The notes beneath the pieces were generated by a model. The model was not told where the DNA came from. It was given only the letters and a program-made list of their open reading frames with translations, and did not search any database. Positions 9,289-16,339 of a stretch of DNA of 64,000 nucleotides are shown here, one piece after another. The stretch is from the NCBI GenBank assembly GCA_050290225.1, contig JBNKHG010000069.1, positions 1 to 64,000 of the forward strand, read 5' to 3'. The position numbers and the translations under genes were made by a program. The first letter of the stretch is position 1. Each line of letters begins with the position of its first letter. The DNA comes from JBNKHG01 sp050290225. GTDB taxonomy: Bacteria; Pseudomonadota; Gammaproteobacteria; Pseudomonadales; Cellvibrionaceae.

Positions 9289-10320
9289 CTAGGGACTTTC
9301 GACCGACAGATACACCATGGTCTGGTTTAGCAGCTGATAAGCGATCTCACCGAAAGTGATCGGCCCGGTAATATCGGCGGTTTGTTTTCCTTCGAGTTCC
9401 AGGAAAAGATAATTGAGTATGCAATTACACGAGAAGACCCAGCTGTTTGTGCATGTTGGAGTTGCCGCTTCGAACGCCCCAATGTAATCACCTACCGGTA
9501 ATGCCACTCGGTAGACGGCATCCTCAAACACCGGCGCGTAAAACTCGACAACCTCCTTTTCGTGATGGTTGGCCTTGATGCTGACATTGATCATTGCGCC
9601 ACTGTAGTCGGCAACAAGTGGCAGGCGTGTATCAATACCATTATCCATTAAATAGCGGGAGAAGTTTTCGGGTTTACCGTCGACAAGACATTCTCCGGCA
9701 CTGAAACCGGACCGGGGAAAGGTTATTTCATGGCTGTCACCCTGGCTGAAGAGGTTGACGATATCCAGGTGAACGTGATTGCTGTCTGGCAGTTGCATAT
9801 GCATGACAACCGCTTTGTCGGTCCAAAGCTCGCCTGTCTCTCCGCTGATCACCTTGGGTTTTGCCGTGGCGATATCGTCAAGGTGAGTTCCGGAAACCCA
9901 GCCGACAATGGGTTTGATAAACATATCATCATAAGTCGGGGCATTGCGTGCATATTCTGAAAGAATCTCGCTGCCGCCAGGCAAAATAATCAATGAGAAC
10001 CCGTTATCGGGAGCGTCGCAGGCAACCATGTGCAGTTGATCTCTATCGTAACTCTTGATTACGCAATGACCTTGCAGCCGGGAAAAATCGTTGACAAACA
10101 ATTTTTCCCGTGTGGTGACACCACCCTCCTCTCCGATAAAATAGGGAATACTGCCGCCAATCCAATTACCCAAGGGCAGCTGCCTGAGCAGGGATTCATC
10201 CCCGGCAATGGAGAGGCAACGACCGTCGGCAATCAGAGAGGACGCGGTTTCCAGGTCCACCAGTCCTTGTTTCGTCTCTTCGGGTTTGTTCGAACCAACG
10301 TTTTCCACACTGATAATCAC
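9289..10320 (-). CDS. Conserved hypothetical protein, partner of the ISL3-derived protein
   Basis: This 343-residue protein is not recognised with certainty. It is soluble, with no signal peptide or membrane helix. Noticeable stretches are LPLGNWIGGSIPYFIGEEGG near residues 48-67, SLIILPGGSEIL, and a C-terminal Cys cluster, PTCTNSWVFSCNCILNY, that could bind a metal or a cofactor. The repeated use of FIGE/ITFGEIAYQ-type turns hints at a sensor or binding fold rather than an enzyme, but this is a guess. It begins 5 bases after the stop of the upstream gene at 10326-11048, so the two are almost certainly made together. It has no leader-peptide features. Confidence 0.72.
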   Translation of the reverse strand: MIISVENVGSNKPEETKQGLVDLETASSLIADGRCLSIAGDESLLRQLPLGNWIGGSIPYFIGEEGGVTTREKLFVNDFSRLQGHCVIKSYDRDQLHMVACDAPDNGFSLIILPGGSEILSEYARNAPTYDDMFIKPIVGWVSGTHLDDIATAKPKVISGETGELWTDKAVVMHMQLPDSNHVHLDIVNLFSQGDSHEITFPRSGFSAGECLVDGKPENFSRYLMDNGIDTRLPLVADYSGAMINVSIKANHHEKEVVEFYAPVFEDAVYRVALPVGDYIGAFEAATPTCTNSWVFSCNCILNYLFLELEGKQTADITGPITFGEIAYQLLNQTMVYLSVESP

Positions 10321-10325
10321 CCTGC

Positions 10326-11048
10326 CTACCCCCTCATCTGCGATATTTCGTGTGTCAGGAACTGCTCATGTTTAAGGAAGTACTTCCGCAGCTCGTTGAT
10401 TCTCAGCATTCTGGTTTCATCGTCACTTGCATTCTTGAACTGCGTACGCACCCGGCTTATTAGCAGTTTAAGGCCCAGCTGGCGAATATGTATCTCAATC
10501 TCATTATTGATCACCTGAACCCAAACCGGATCTTCAACCGGCGGAACTCGACTTTGTGTTGCGTTTGTATCAGTGTCGTGAATGTTGGCTTTTCGCTCCA
10601 GGTGGGTGAGCGATTCAGTCTCCTGAAGTTGAAGATCGCCTTTGTCGTGCAGGCGCTTTACAATCCATACATCCTGGAAGTCAACGTCGAGCAGGCTGCA
10701 GGCGGCACGATAACTGATTCTTTCGCTAAGCAGTTCTACCAATCTTCGAGACATCGCATTGCTAAAAGGCGTGCTTTTTTCTCCCAGCCAGGGAACAGAT
10801 CGATCTTCGTCCAATCTCGCATGAAAATAGGTGCGGCATTCGCCGATACTGAGGTGCTGCCAGACACCGGTTTCCGCTCCGGTTGCAAGCGGCAGAGTGC
10901 GCTTAAACCAGCCGCCCGCTCCCTTGGCTGCGGAATCTGTCGAAACCCAGATATCAACGCGTTTTCTGTCTTTGTCCCTATCTACCCGAATGATGTGCCA
11001 CGGCGGCTTAATGTCGAAAACGTGTTCGCACAGCTCTCTGTCAATCAT
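10326..11048 (-). CDS. ISL3-transposase-derived DNA-binding protein (no catalytic domain)
   Basis: A 240-residue protein whose first 135 residues follow the N-terminal part of ISL3 transposases. PPWHIIRVDRDKDRKRVDIWV occupies residues 15-35, followed by VWQHLSIGECRTYFHARL at 62-79, VPWLGEKSTPFSNAM at 85-99, and a helix-turn-helix-like region RRLVELLSERISYRAACSLLDV at 101-122. The zinc-finger cysteines usual in ISL3 proteins are absent, and so is the DDE catalytic domain. The remaining half is charged and helical. It therefore looks like a domesticated fragment acting as a DNA-binding regulator, translated together with the unknown 343-residue protein. The ISL3 relation is judged from motif order by eye. 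Confidence 0.68.
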   Translation of the reverse strand: MIDRELCEHVFDIKPPWHIIRVDRDKDRKRVDIWVSTDSAAKGAGGWFKRTLPLATGAETGVWQHLSIGECRTYFHARLDEDRSVPWLGEKSTPFSNAMSRRLVELLSERISYRAACSLLDVDFQDVWIVKRLHDKGDLQLQETESLTHLERKANIHDTDTNATQSRVPPVEDPVWVQVINNEIEIHIRQLGLKLLISRVRTQFKNASDDETRMLRINELRKYFLKHEQFLTHEISQMRG

Positions 11049-11301
11049 ACGCCCCCCAACTAGTATTTTTTATTTTCTATCCCGCAACAAAGCAGGTTTC
11101 ACTCTTCAGCAACCGGTTACCGAACTATCTGTCCAGCTCTTGTGTCACTTGGGAAAAGTTCTGTCAGCGCTTAAAACTGATTGGCCACGGACGATTATAG
11201 AGAGGTGACGAGCCGTTTTGGCATCCTACGATGGGACTATGGCGTTACGATCTTGCTACTACTTTAGTTGCCAATAGCAAGCAGAACGAGATATCTCTCA
11301 C
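11049..11301. other. Intergenic region upstream of the ISL3-derived gene
   Basis: It holds the promoter region of the minus-strand pair 10326/9289, then the tail of the P3 terminator. No ORF with a ribosome site and no clear operator was seen. Confidence 0.5.
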
Positions 11302-11336
11302 AAAAAAAAAGGGGGAAGCCTTTTGAGCTTCCCCCC
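11302..11336 (-). terminator. Terminator of peptide cassette P3
   Basis: The stem GGGGGAAGC...GCTTCCCCC is followed on the minus strand by nine T. It is the same design as the terminators of P1 and P2. Confidence 0.9.
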
Positions 11337-11360
11337 TGTTGGAGACAACTACCGGTCCGA

Positions 11361-11669
11361 TTAACGGATGGAAGTGTTGCCCAGGTCATACACGTACATA
11401 TTGTTGTCCTGATACAGGTCCTGATGAACCGGGGCGTCAATCGTACCGTTACCGCCTTTGATGGCCTGGTTGTTGGTTACCGCACCGGCGTTGGCCTGTG
11501 ACAGGTCCAGGGCGAACATCTGTTTTACATCGGCCACCTTGTTATCCAGGTGAGTGGAGAAGTCCAGGTCAAACATGGGGCTACGCATCTTGCGCCCACC
11601 ACCAATCACGGTGCTCATGGACTTGGCATCGAGTTCTTTGCTTACGGAAAGGTCTTTGATTTTCAACAT
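11361..11669 (-). CDS. Double-glycine leader secreted peptide P3
   Basis: A 102-residue precursor with the 24-residue leader MLKIKDLSVSKELDAK...VIGG. The predicted mature chain starts GRKMRSPMFDLDFS. Residues 1-76 are nearly identical to P2, while the last part (APVHQDLYQDNNMYVYDLGNT) is nearly identical to P5. It is strongly acidic, Asn/Gln-rich and without cysteine. A GAGGTAATCACC ribosome region precedes the ATG. The gene forms a monocistronic cassette with a sigma-54 promoter at 11742-11757 and a terminator at 11302-11336. It should be a substrate of the C39 transporter at 17697-20756. No function can be assigned. Confidence 0.87.
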   Translation of the reverse strand: MLKIKDLSVSKELDAKSMSTVIGGGRKMRSPMFDLDFSTHLDNKVADVKQMFALDLSQANAGAVTNNQAIKGGNGTIDAPVHQDLYQDNNMYVYDLGNTSIR

Positions 11670-11741
11670 GGTGATTACCTCTACAGAGTTTCGGTCAGGG
11701 TTTAAAGTATTGAGCGTTTTGCTCGCTTACACCCTGAATAT

Positions 11742-11757
11742 TGCAGAGGCCGTGCCA
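11742..11757 (-). promoter_or_regulatory. Sigma-54 promoter of P3
   Basis: The minus-strand sequence TGGCACGGCCTCTGCA is identical to the P2 promoter, with 12-base GG to GC spacing. A CCAACAC motif lies about 155 bases upstream, at 11910-11916; similar motifs lie upstream of P5 and P6. The rest of the gap to 12045 is AT-rich at first and shows no gene. Confidence 0.88.
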
Positions 11758-12045
11758 ACACAGGAACAAACCGTAAAAAATATTTTTAACCCTTTGATTT
11801 GTATGAATTTATTAAACAAGACTTGATAAACAACGCCATTAACGCTGTATTTCCGATATCAATTATGCCGGGATAGAACAAAGCGAAATCCGAAGCAGTT
11901 TGATGAAAACCAACACCCAGGAAATTGCCAGAGTATCCAAGCACCCAAAGGCTCTTACAGAGTACCCCCTTCGCCTATTCTGGCCTGTATGCTCGCACCT
12001 GCGCCTCTGTCGCCCCACCTGAGCTCGCAAAATGGAATCAGACTT

Positions 12046-13464
12046 CTAGTACTGTTTCATCGCGGGATCGATCTCCCGCGCCCAGGCCAAAATACCACCC
12101 TGCAGGTTTACCGGCCGCGCAAACCCCTGATCAAGCAAAAATTGACACACCTGTGCTGAGCGCGAACCACTCTTACAATGCAGGATAATTTCCTGGTCCG
12201 GATCAAATTCGTGCAGATGGTTTGCAAAGTCGTTCACTGGAATCAAGCGGGCTGTTGCTAAATGGCAGATTTCCCACTCGTAGGGCTCACGCACATCGAC
12301 AATGGTCAGTGATTCTTCATTCTCGAGCCTACTCTTGAGTTCCCCAACACTGATTTCACCCCAAGGCACCCGGGCCGGAGTTGGGGGAATGCCACAGAAA
12401 GTCTCGTAATCGATCAGTTCCGTAATGCTCGGTTTATCACCACATAACGAACAAGTGGTTTTGCGACGTACCTGCAGTTCGTCAAAGCGCATCTGTAACG
12501 CATCGTAAAGCAGCAAACGGCCGCTCAGCACTTCGCCGATACCGGTCGTGATCTTGATCGCCTCGGTCGCCTGGATACTGGCGATAATCGCGGGCAACAC
12601 CCCCAACACACCGCCCTCGGCACAGGAAGGCACCATGCCCGGCGGTGGCGGTTCCGGATAGAGACAGCGGTAGCAGGGACCGCCATCATAATGAAACACA
12701 CTGGCCTGACCATCGAAGCGGAAAATGCTGCCGTAAATATTGGGCTTGTCCAACAGTACACAGGCATCGTTGACCAGATAACGGGTGGGAAAGTTGTCGG
12801 TGCCGTCGATCACCAGGTCATAGTCCGCGATGATGTCCAGGGCATTGTCTGCCTTCAGGGCCTGCTCATAGGTACGGACTTCCGTAAAGGGATTGAGGTC
12901 GCGAATGCGTGCCGCCGCCCGCCGCGCTTTGCTTTCGCCGAGATCGGACACACCAAATAATATCTGCCTCTGTAAGTTGGATTCATCCACCTGGTCGTAG
13001 TCGATAATGCCCAGGGAGCCAATACCAGCGGCAGCCAGGTAGAGACACAGAGGCGAGCCCAGGCCACCGGCGCCTACAATTAAAATTTTTGCGGCTTTCA
13101 GCTTTTGCTGACCGGCTATCCCCACCTCCGGCAGGGTCAGGTGGCGACTGTAACGAATCAATTCGTCGGGCTTTAGAAGTGGCAGCTCCTCTCCGCCGGC
13201 AATCGCAGGCACAATACGTAGCTCACAGTTATCTTGCAGCGCGGTGGCCAATCCCTGCTGCTCACGGATATCCACTTTATTCAAATAGAGATTGACGAAA
13301 TTGCGCAAATGGCCATCGTCGTCCAACAACTGGGGGCGTAGTTGCGGGCATTGGATTAAAAGTTGATCCAGCGCCTCTTGAACAGTTGCCGCCTCCAGTG
13401 TCAATTGACTCTGGCTGCCGGTAAAATGTCTTAATGGCGAAGGGATTTTGACAGTCGCTTTCAT
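12046..13464 (-). CDS. Fused sulfur-carrier (CysO/MoaD-like) - MoeB/ThiF adenylyltransferase - rhodanese protein
   Basis: A 472-residue three-domain protein. Residues 1-91 form a ubiquitin-like MoaD/ThiS/CysO carrier ending IVPAIAGG. Residues 98-345 form a MoeB/ThiF adenylation domain with the nucleotide loop GAGGLGS and two zinc Cys pairs, CYRC and CSLC. Residues 370-472 form a rhodanese with active cysteine 430 in HCKSGSRS. Such proteins activate the carrier C-terminus and load it with sulfur as a thiocarboxylate. Here the carrier is the N-terminal part of its own activating enzyme, so its Gly-Gly is not free unless it is cut out. The start at 13464 has a GAGG ribosome site. The gene lies 10 bases after the JAMM protease gene and downstream of cysM, which points to cysteine synthesis rather than molybdopterin or thiamine. 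Confidence 0.9.
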   Translation of the reverse strand: MKATVKIPSPLRHFTGSQSQLTLEAATVQEALDQLLIQCPQLRPQLLDDDGHLRNFVNLYLNKVDIREQQGLATALQDNCELRIVPAIAGGEELPLLKPDELIRYSRHLTLPEVGIAGQQKLKAAKILIVGAGGLGSPLCLYLAAAGIGSLGIIDYDQVDESNLQRQILFGVSDLGESKARRAAARIRDLNPFTEVRTYEQALKADNALDIIADYDLVIDGTDNFPTRYLVNDACVLLDKPNIYGSIFRFDGQASVFHYDGGPCYRCLYPEPPPPGMVPSCAEGGVLGVLPAIIASIQATEAIKITTGIGEVLSGRLLLYDALQMRFDELQVRRKTTCSLCGDKPSITELIDYETFCGIPPTPARVPWGEISVGELKSRLENEESLTIVDVREPYEWEICHLATARLIPVNDFANHLHEFDPDQEIILHCKSGSRSAQVCQFLLDQGFARPVNLQGGILAWAREIDPAMKQY

Positions 13465-13474
13465 TGTCCTCACC

Positions 13475-13924
13475 TCAAACAAGAATGCTTTCCTCTTCAA
13501 AACGCTCGCGGTTTTCAGTTAACCGCCAGGAGCGGTAGCTGACAGCGCGTCCTGCCCGCACGGCGATAATAATATAGCTGAGCCCGGGCCACGCATGTGT
13601 ACGATCGAACTCCGAGGGCCGGTCGGGGTGGTCGGGGTGGGAATGCACCACGCTGACAATGGCCAGGCCTTCGCTGTCGGCGCGATCTTCGGCCATCTGA
13701 TAGATCATCGGGTCGATTAAAAAGCGCCGTTCGCTGTTGTCCCTGCGGTCGTTTTCAAAGGGCAGGTAGTAGTGAGCGTGGCTTTCCGCTTCGCGGCTAT
13801 CATCGTCACAACTATCGTCCTGACGACTTTCGCCCACAATTAAACCGCAACTCTCCGCCGGGTAGACAGCTTCCGCCTGGGTCATCATGGCCACAATTAT
13901 TTCCTGGCTGATTCTGATAGACAT
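13475..13924 (-). CDS. JAMM/MPN+ metalloprotease (Mec-like)
   Basis: A 149-residue zinc isopeptidase of the JAB1/MPN+ family. The motif is complete: E24 in the N-terminal strand (YPAESCGLIVGE), then HSHPDHPDRPSEFD, the H-x-H-x7-S-x2-D signature. In actinobacteria the matching enzyme releases cysteine from the CysO carrier made with CysM. The same role is likely here because the three genes lie together. It might also process the internal Gly-Gly of the fused carrier encoded downstream. Relative to known members it has an acidic insertion (DDSCDDDSREAE). The ATG at 13922-13924 overlaps the end of cysM, so the two are translationally coupled. Confidence 0.88.
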   Translation of the reverse strand: MSIRISQEIIVAMMTQAEAVYPAESCGLIVGESRQDDSCDDDSREAESHAHYYLPFENDRRDNSERRFLIDPMIYQMAEDRADSEGLAIVSVVHSHPDHPDRPSEFDRTHAWPGLSYIIIAVRAGRAVSYRSWRLTENRERFEEESILV

Positions 13925-13928
13925 AGGG

Positions 13929-14831
13929 TTAATCCCATAGCCCGGCACTAAAATAGCGCTCGCCCAAGTCGCAAAGCAACGTCGTTACCACCGCTTCTTC
14001 ACCGCTTTCGTCCAGCTTTGCCATCAACTTGCAACAGGCGGCCAGATAAGCACCCGAAGACTGGCCGAGAAAATAGCCGTGTTTTGCCAGTGAGTGACAG
14101 TATTCCCGGGCTTCGTCGGCCGTCACATCCAGCCATTCGTCCACCAGGGAATCGTCAAAAATTTCCGGCACTATATCCTCGGGCTCGCCCAGAGGCTTCA
14201 GCCCTTCTATGCCCGGCCAGCGCTCCGGCATCACGCCGATAATATTGATGGCGGGGTTTGTTTCCCGCAGTCGACGACCGATACCGGTCAGGGAACCGCC
14301 TGTACCCACGCCACAGACAAAGTGAGTAATGGGCCGTGGCACCTGCGAGATCAATTCAACCGCCGTGCCCTGATAGTGGGCCATCACGTTATTCCGGTTG
14401 CTGTATTGATCGCAGAAAAAATAGGCCTCCGGCTCGGCGTCGTACATGGCCCGCACATGACGCAGGGCCTGGTCGTAGCCCTCCAGGGGATCGGTTTCGA
14501 TCAGCTCGGCACCATGAGCCTTGAGACGCGCCTTGCGCTCACGACTGGCGTTGCCGGGAATCACTATACGCACCCGCAGGTCCAGGGCGCCACCGATCAT
14601 GGCGTAGGAGATACCCGCATTGCCGCTACTGGAGTCCAGTACAATTTTTTCGCGGGTCAGTTCACCGGTTTCCAGCGCAGAACAGAGCATCTGTTTAACC
14701 GGCCGGTCTTTCAGGGAACCGCCGGGGTTCATCCACTCCGCCTTGCCAAACAGTGACATTCTCTTCCTGTTCGGGATGAAGAAGCCGAGATCCACCAACG
14801 GGGTATTGCCTACCAGTGCCAGGAGATTCAT
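13929..14831 (-). CDS. cysM: Cysteine synthase, CysM type
   Basis: A 300-residue PLP enzyme of the cysteine synthase/cystathionine beta-synthase fold. The PLP lysine is K41 in MNPGGSLKDRP. SSSGNAG holds the phosphate-loop Asn, and GVGTGGSLTG binds the cofactor phosphate. It would convert an activated serine plus a sulfur donor to cysteine. The adjacent JAMM protease and sulfur-carrier genes indicate that the donor is a protein thiocarboxylate, as in the CysO/CysM/Mec pathway, rather than free sulfide. It is the first gene of the three-gene minus-strand operon. No cysteine-responsive element was recognised upstream. Confidence 0.9.
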   Translation of the reverse strand: MNLLALVGNTPLVDLGFFIPNRKRMSLFGKAEWMNPGGSLKDRPVKQMLCSALETGELTREKIVLDSSSGNAGISYAMIGGALDLRVRIVIPGNASRERKARLKAHGAELIETDPLEGYDQALRHVRAMYDAEPEAYFFCDQYSNRNNVMAHYQGTAVELISQVPRPITHFVCGVGTGGSLTGIGRRLRETNPAINIIGVMPERWPGIEGLKPLGEPEDIVPEIFDDSLVDEWLDVTADEAREYCHSLAKHGYFLGQSSGAYLAACCKLMAKLDESGEEAVVTTLLCDLGERYFSAGLWD

Positions 14832-15344
14832 AAATCATCTCCCTGAAGTATCAACTGAATACTTCTAATCATTGATCAGTTCCGCGCCTGGTGCAAGGGG
14901 CAAAAAAAACGGTAAAAACCTCGCGGGTATTAGCCTCGGAATGTTAGCCACCAGTCTTTAAAGGCGGTCCTGTCAAAAGGGCCGGAAAGAGTCTGTTCCA
15001 ATCGCTTGCGCGATCTAAAAAATTTTGGTTCCTCTGAATAATCCGTGGGTATGATGTAATTCGAGAGCCTATTAACCTGTTGAAATTCAAGATCTTTTTG
15101 TGGTAGGTCGGTAAATATTATTCGGATATCATTTATTAGAAGGTTTAGGCACGATGTGATAGTCAGCAAAGTGCCACAAGCGGACGAACCGACGTGCCAC
15201 GAATACTTGTGGCTTGCCGCTTGAAGCCGCAAGCCGCAAGCCGCAAGCCGCAAGCCGCAAGAGTCCGCTTTTGGCACGAACGAGACGTCGTTACCAAAAC
15301 ATGAATCATAACAACCCACAAATTTTTCTGAAGAACCAAAAATT
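14832..15344. other. Intergenic region with a palindromic repeat element
   Basis: This 500-base gap separates the cysM operon from the P5-P4 cassette. It contains the promoter region of cysM and the palindromic element at 15171-15277. A 144-codon minus-strand frame that crosses the element has low-complexity translation and no ribosome site, so I do not call it a gene. Confidence 0.55.
15171..15277. repeat. Palindromic element with five CCGCAAG heptamers
   Basis: The outer arms GTGCCACAAGCGGAC (15171-15185) and GTCCGCTTTTGGCAC (15263-15277) pair with one mismatch. Inside, GGCTTGCCGCTTGAAGCC forms a second hairpin that runs into five tandem CCGCAAG units at 15227-15261. This is an extragenic palindrome whose inner arm has expanded by simple repeat growth. 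Confidence 0.7.
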
Positions 15345-15375
15345 AAAAAAAGGGGAGACTCCAAGAGCCTCCCCC
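15345..15375 (-). terminator. Terminator of the P5-P4 cassette
   Basis: The stem GGGGAG-CTC paired with GAG-CTCCCC has one mismatch and is followed on the minus strand by seven T. It ends the dicistronic transcript of P5 and P4. Confidence 0.8.
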
Positions 15376-15399
15376 GATGCTGACTACCGCCAGGTAGGA

Positions 15400-15696
15400 T
15401 TACCGGATTTTGGTGTTACCCAGGTCATACACCCGCAGGGTGTTGTCCTGATCCAGGTACTGATCAACGTTGGCCGTGATGGGACCGTTACCGCCCTTAA
15501 TGGCCTGGTTATTGATCACTTCACCAAAGTTTTCCTGAGCAAAGGCAAAGTTGAACTCCTGATCGATATCGGCGACTTTATTGATCGTCGTCGTCGAACC
15601 GTCAAACATCGCAAAGGGGTTCCAACCTCCAGACACCTTGGCCATGGCTTTTGCGCTCATCTCTTTGGTTACGCTCAAATCTTTAATCTTCAACAT
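15400..15696 (-). CDS. Double-glycine leader secreted peptide P4
   Basis: A 98-residue precursor with the leader MLKIKDLSVTKEMSAKAM...VSGG (24 residues) and a mature part of 74 residues beginning WNPFAMFDGS. The core family motifs are kept (NKVADI, NNQAIKGGNG, QYLDQDNT, DLGNTKIR), but the middle differs from the other peptides: FNFAFAQENFGEVI replaces LDLSQANAGAVT. It lies 41 bases after P5 with its own GAGG ribosome site and no separate sigma-54 promoter, so it is the second gene of a dicistron. The terminator at 15345 follows. Its C-terminal third is the closest match to that of P2. Confidence 0.85.
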   Translation of the reverse strand: MLKIKDLSVTKEMSAKAMAKVSGGWNPFAMFDGSTTTINKVADIDQEFNFAFAQENFGEVINNQAIKGGNGPITANVDQYLDQDNTLRVYDLGNTKIR

Positions 15697-15737
15697 GATA
15701 TTTACCTCAATTATTAAATTAACAGTGACTCAATCGA

Positions 15738-16046
15738 TTAACGAATCCGGGTGTTGCCCAGGTCATACACGTACATGTCGTTGTCCTGATACAGGTCCTG
15801 ATGAACCGGGGCGTCAATCGTACCGTTACCGCCTTTGATGGCCTGGTTGTTGGTTACCGCACCGGCGTTTTCCTGGTACAGGTCCAGGGCGAACATCTGT
15901 TTTACATCGGCCACCTTGTTATCCAGGTGAGTGGAGAAGTCCAGATCAAACATGGGGCTACGCATCTTTCTGCCACCGCCCACGACAGCGCCCATGGCCT
16001 TGGCATCGAGTTCTTTGCTTACGGAAAGGTCTTTGATTTTCAACAT
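15738..16046 (-). CDS. Double-glycine leader secreted peptide P5
   Basis: A 102-residue precursor. The leader MLKIKDLSVSKELDAKAM...VVGG is followed by GRKMRSPMFDLDFS. It is nearly identical to P3 over most of its length, differing mainly in the leader end and in the change from SQANAGAV to YQENAGAV. It is the first gene of a dicistron with P4 and lies 293 bases downstream of the gene for the sigma-54 activator. Its promoter is at 16119-16134. The closeness to P3 at both DNA and protein level points to recent duplication or gene conversion. Confidence 0.87.
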   Translation of the reverse strand: MLKIKDLSVSKELDAKAMGAVVGGGRKMRSPMFDLDFSTHLDNKVADVKQMFALDLYQENAGAVTNNQAIKGGNGTIDAPVHQDLYQDNDMYVYDLGNTRIR

Positions 16047-16118
16047 GGTGATTACCTCTACAGAGTTTCAGTCAGGGTTTAAAGTATTGAGCGTTTTGCT
16101 CGCTTACACCCTGAATAT

Positions 16119-16134
16119 TGCAGAGGCTGTGCCA
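16119..16134 (-). promoter_or_regulatory. Sigma-54 promoter of P5-P4
   Basis: The minus-strand sequence is TGGCACAGCCTCTGCA, with 12-base GG to GC spacing. It differs by one base from the P2 and P3 promoters. Confidence 0.88.
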
Positions 16135-16234
16135 AAAAATTTCAAATTCTCAAAAAAATTTGTAACTCTTTGAATTTAAATAGAAATAAATGTTAGAGAC
16201 ATCATGTATGCGTGATTGAAAGGCGCCTTTAGAG

Positions 16235-16267
16235 ATCACGTGTGTTAAGCGCTGGCCAACACGTGAT
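16235..16267. promoter_or_regulatory. Candidate activator-binding palindrome upstream of P5
   Basis: The inverted repeat ATCACGTGT (16235-16243) / ACACGTGAT (16259-16267) is centred about 117 bases upstream of the P5 sigma-54 site, a usual distance for an enhancer-binding protein. A second CCAACACGT copy is at 16315. The assignment is by position and symmetry only. Confidence 0.45.
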
Positions 16268-16339
16268 TGCCAAGGTGTTTGGAAGAAGACAACAGCTGGA
16301 AATAATTAGACTGACCAACACGTACGTTCGACACTGCCA

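Noticed and set aside
14930..15364. A 144-codon minus-strand frame between cysM and P4.
   Set aside because: It translates the palindromic heptamer repeat, has no ribosome site and ends beside the P4 terminator.
3748..16046. Lanthipeptide or other modified-peptide cluster.
   Set aside because: The precursors of the main family have no Cys, and no LanM, YcaO, radical-SAM or similar enzyme is encoded nearby.
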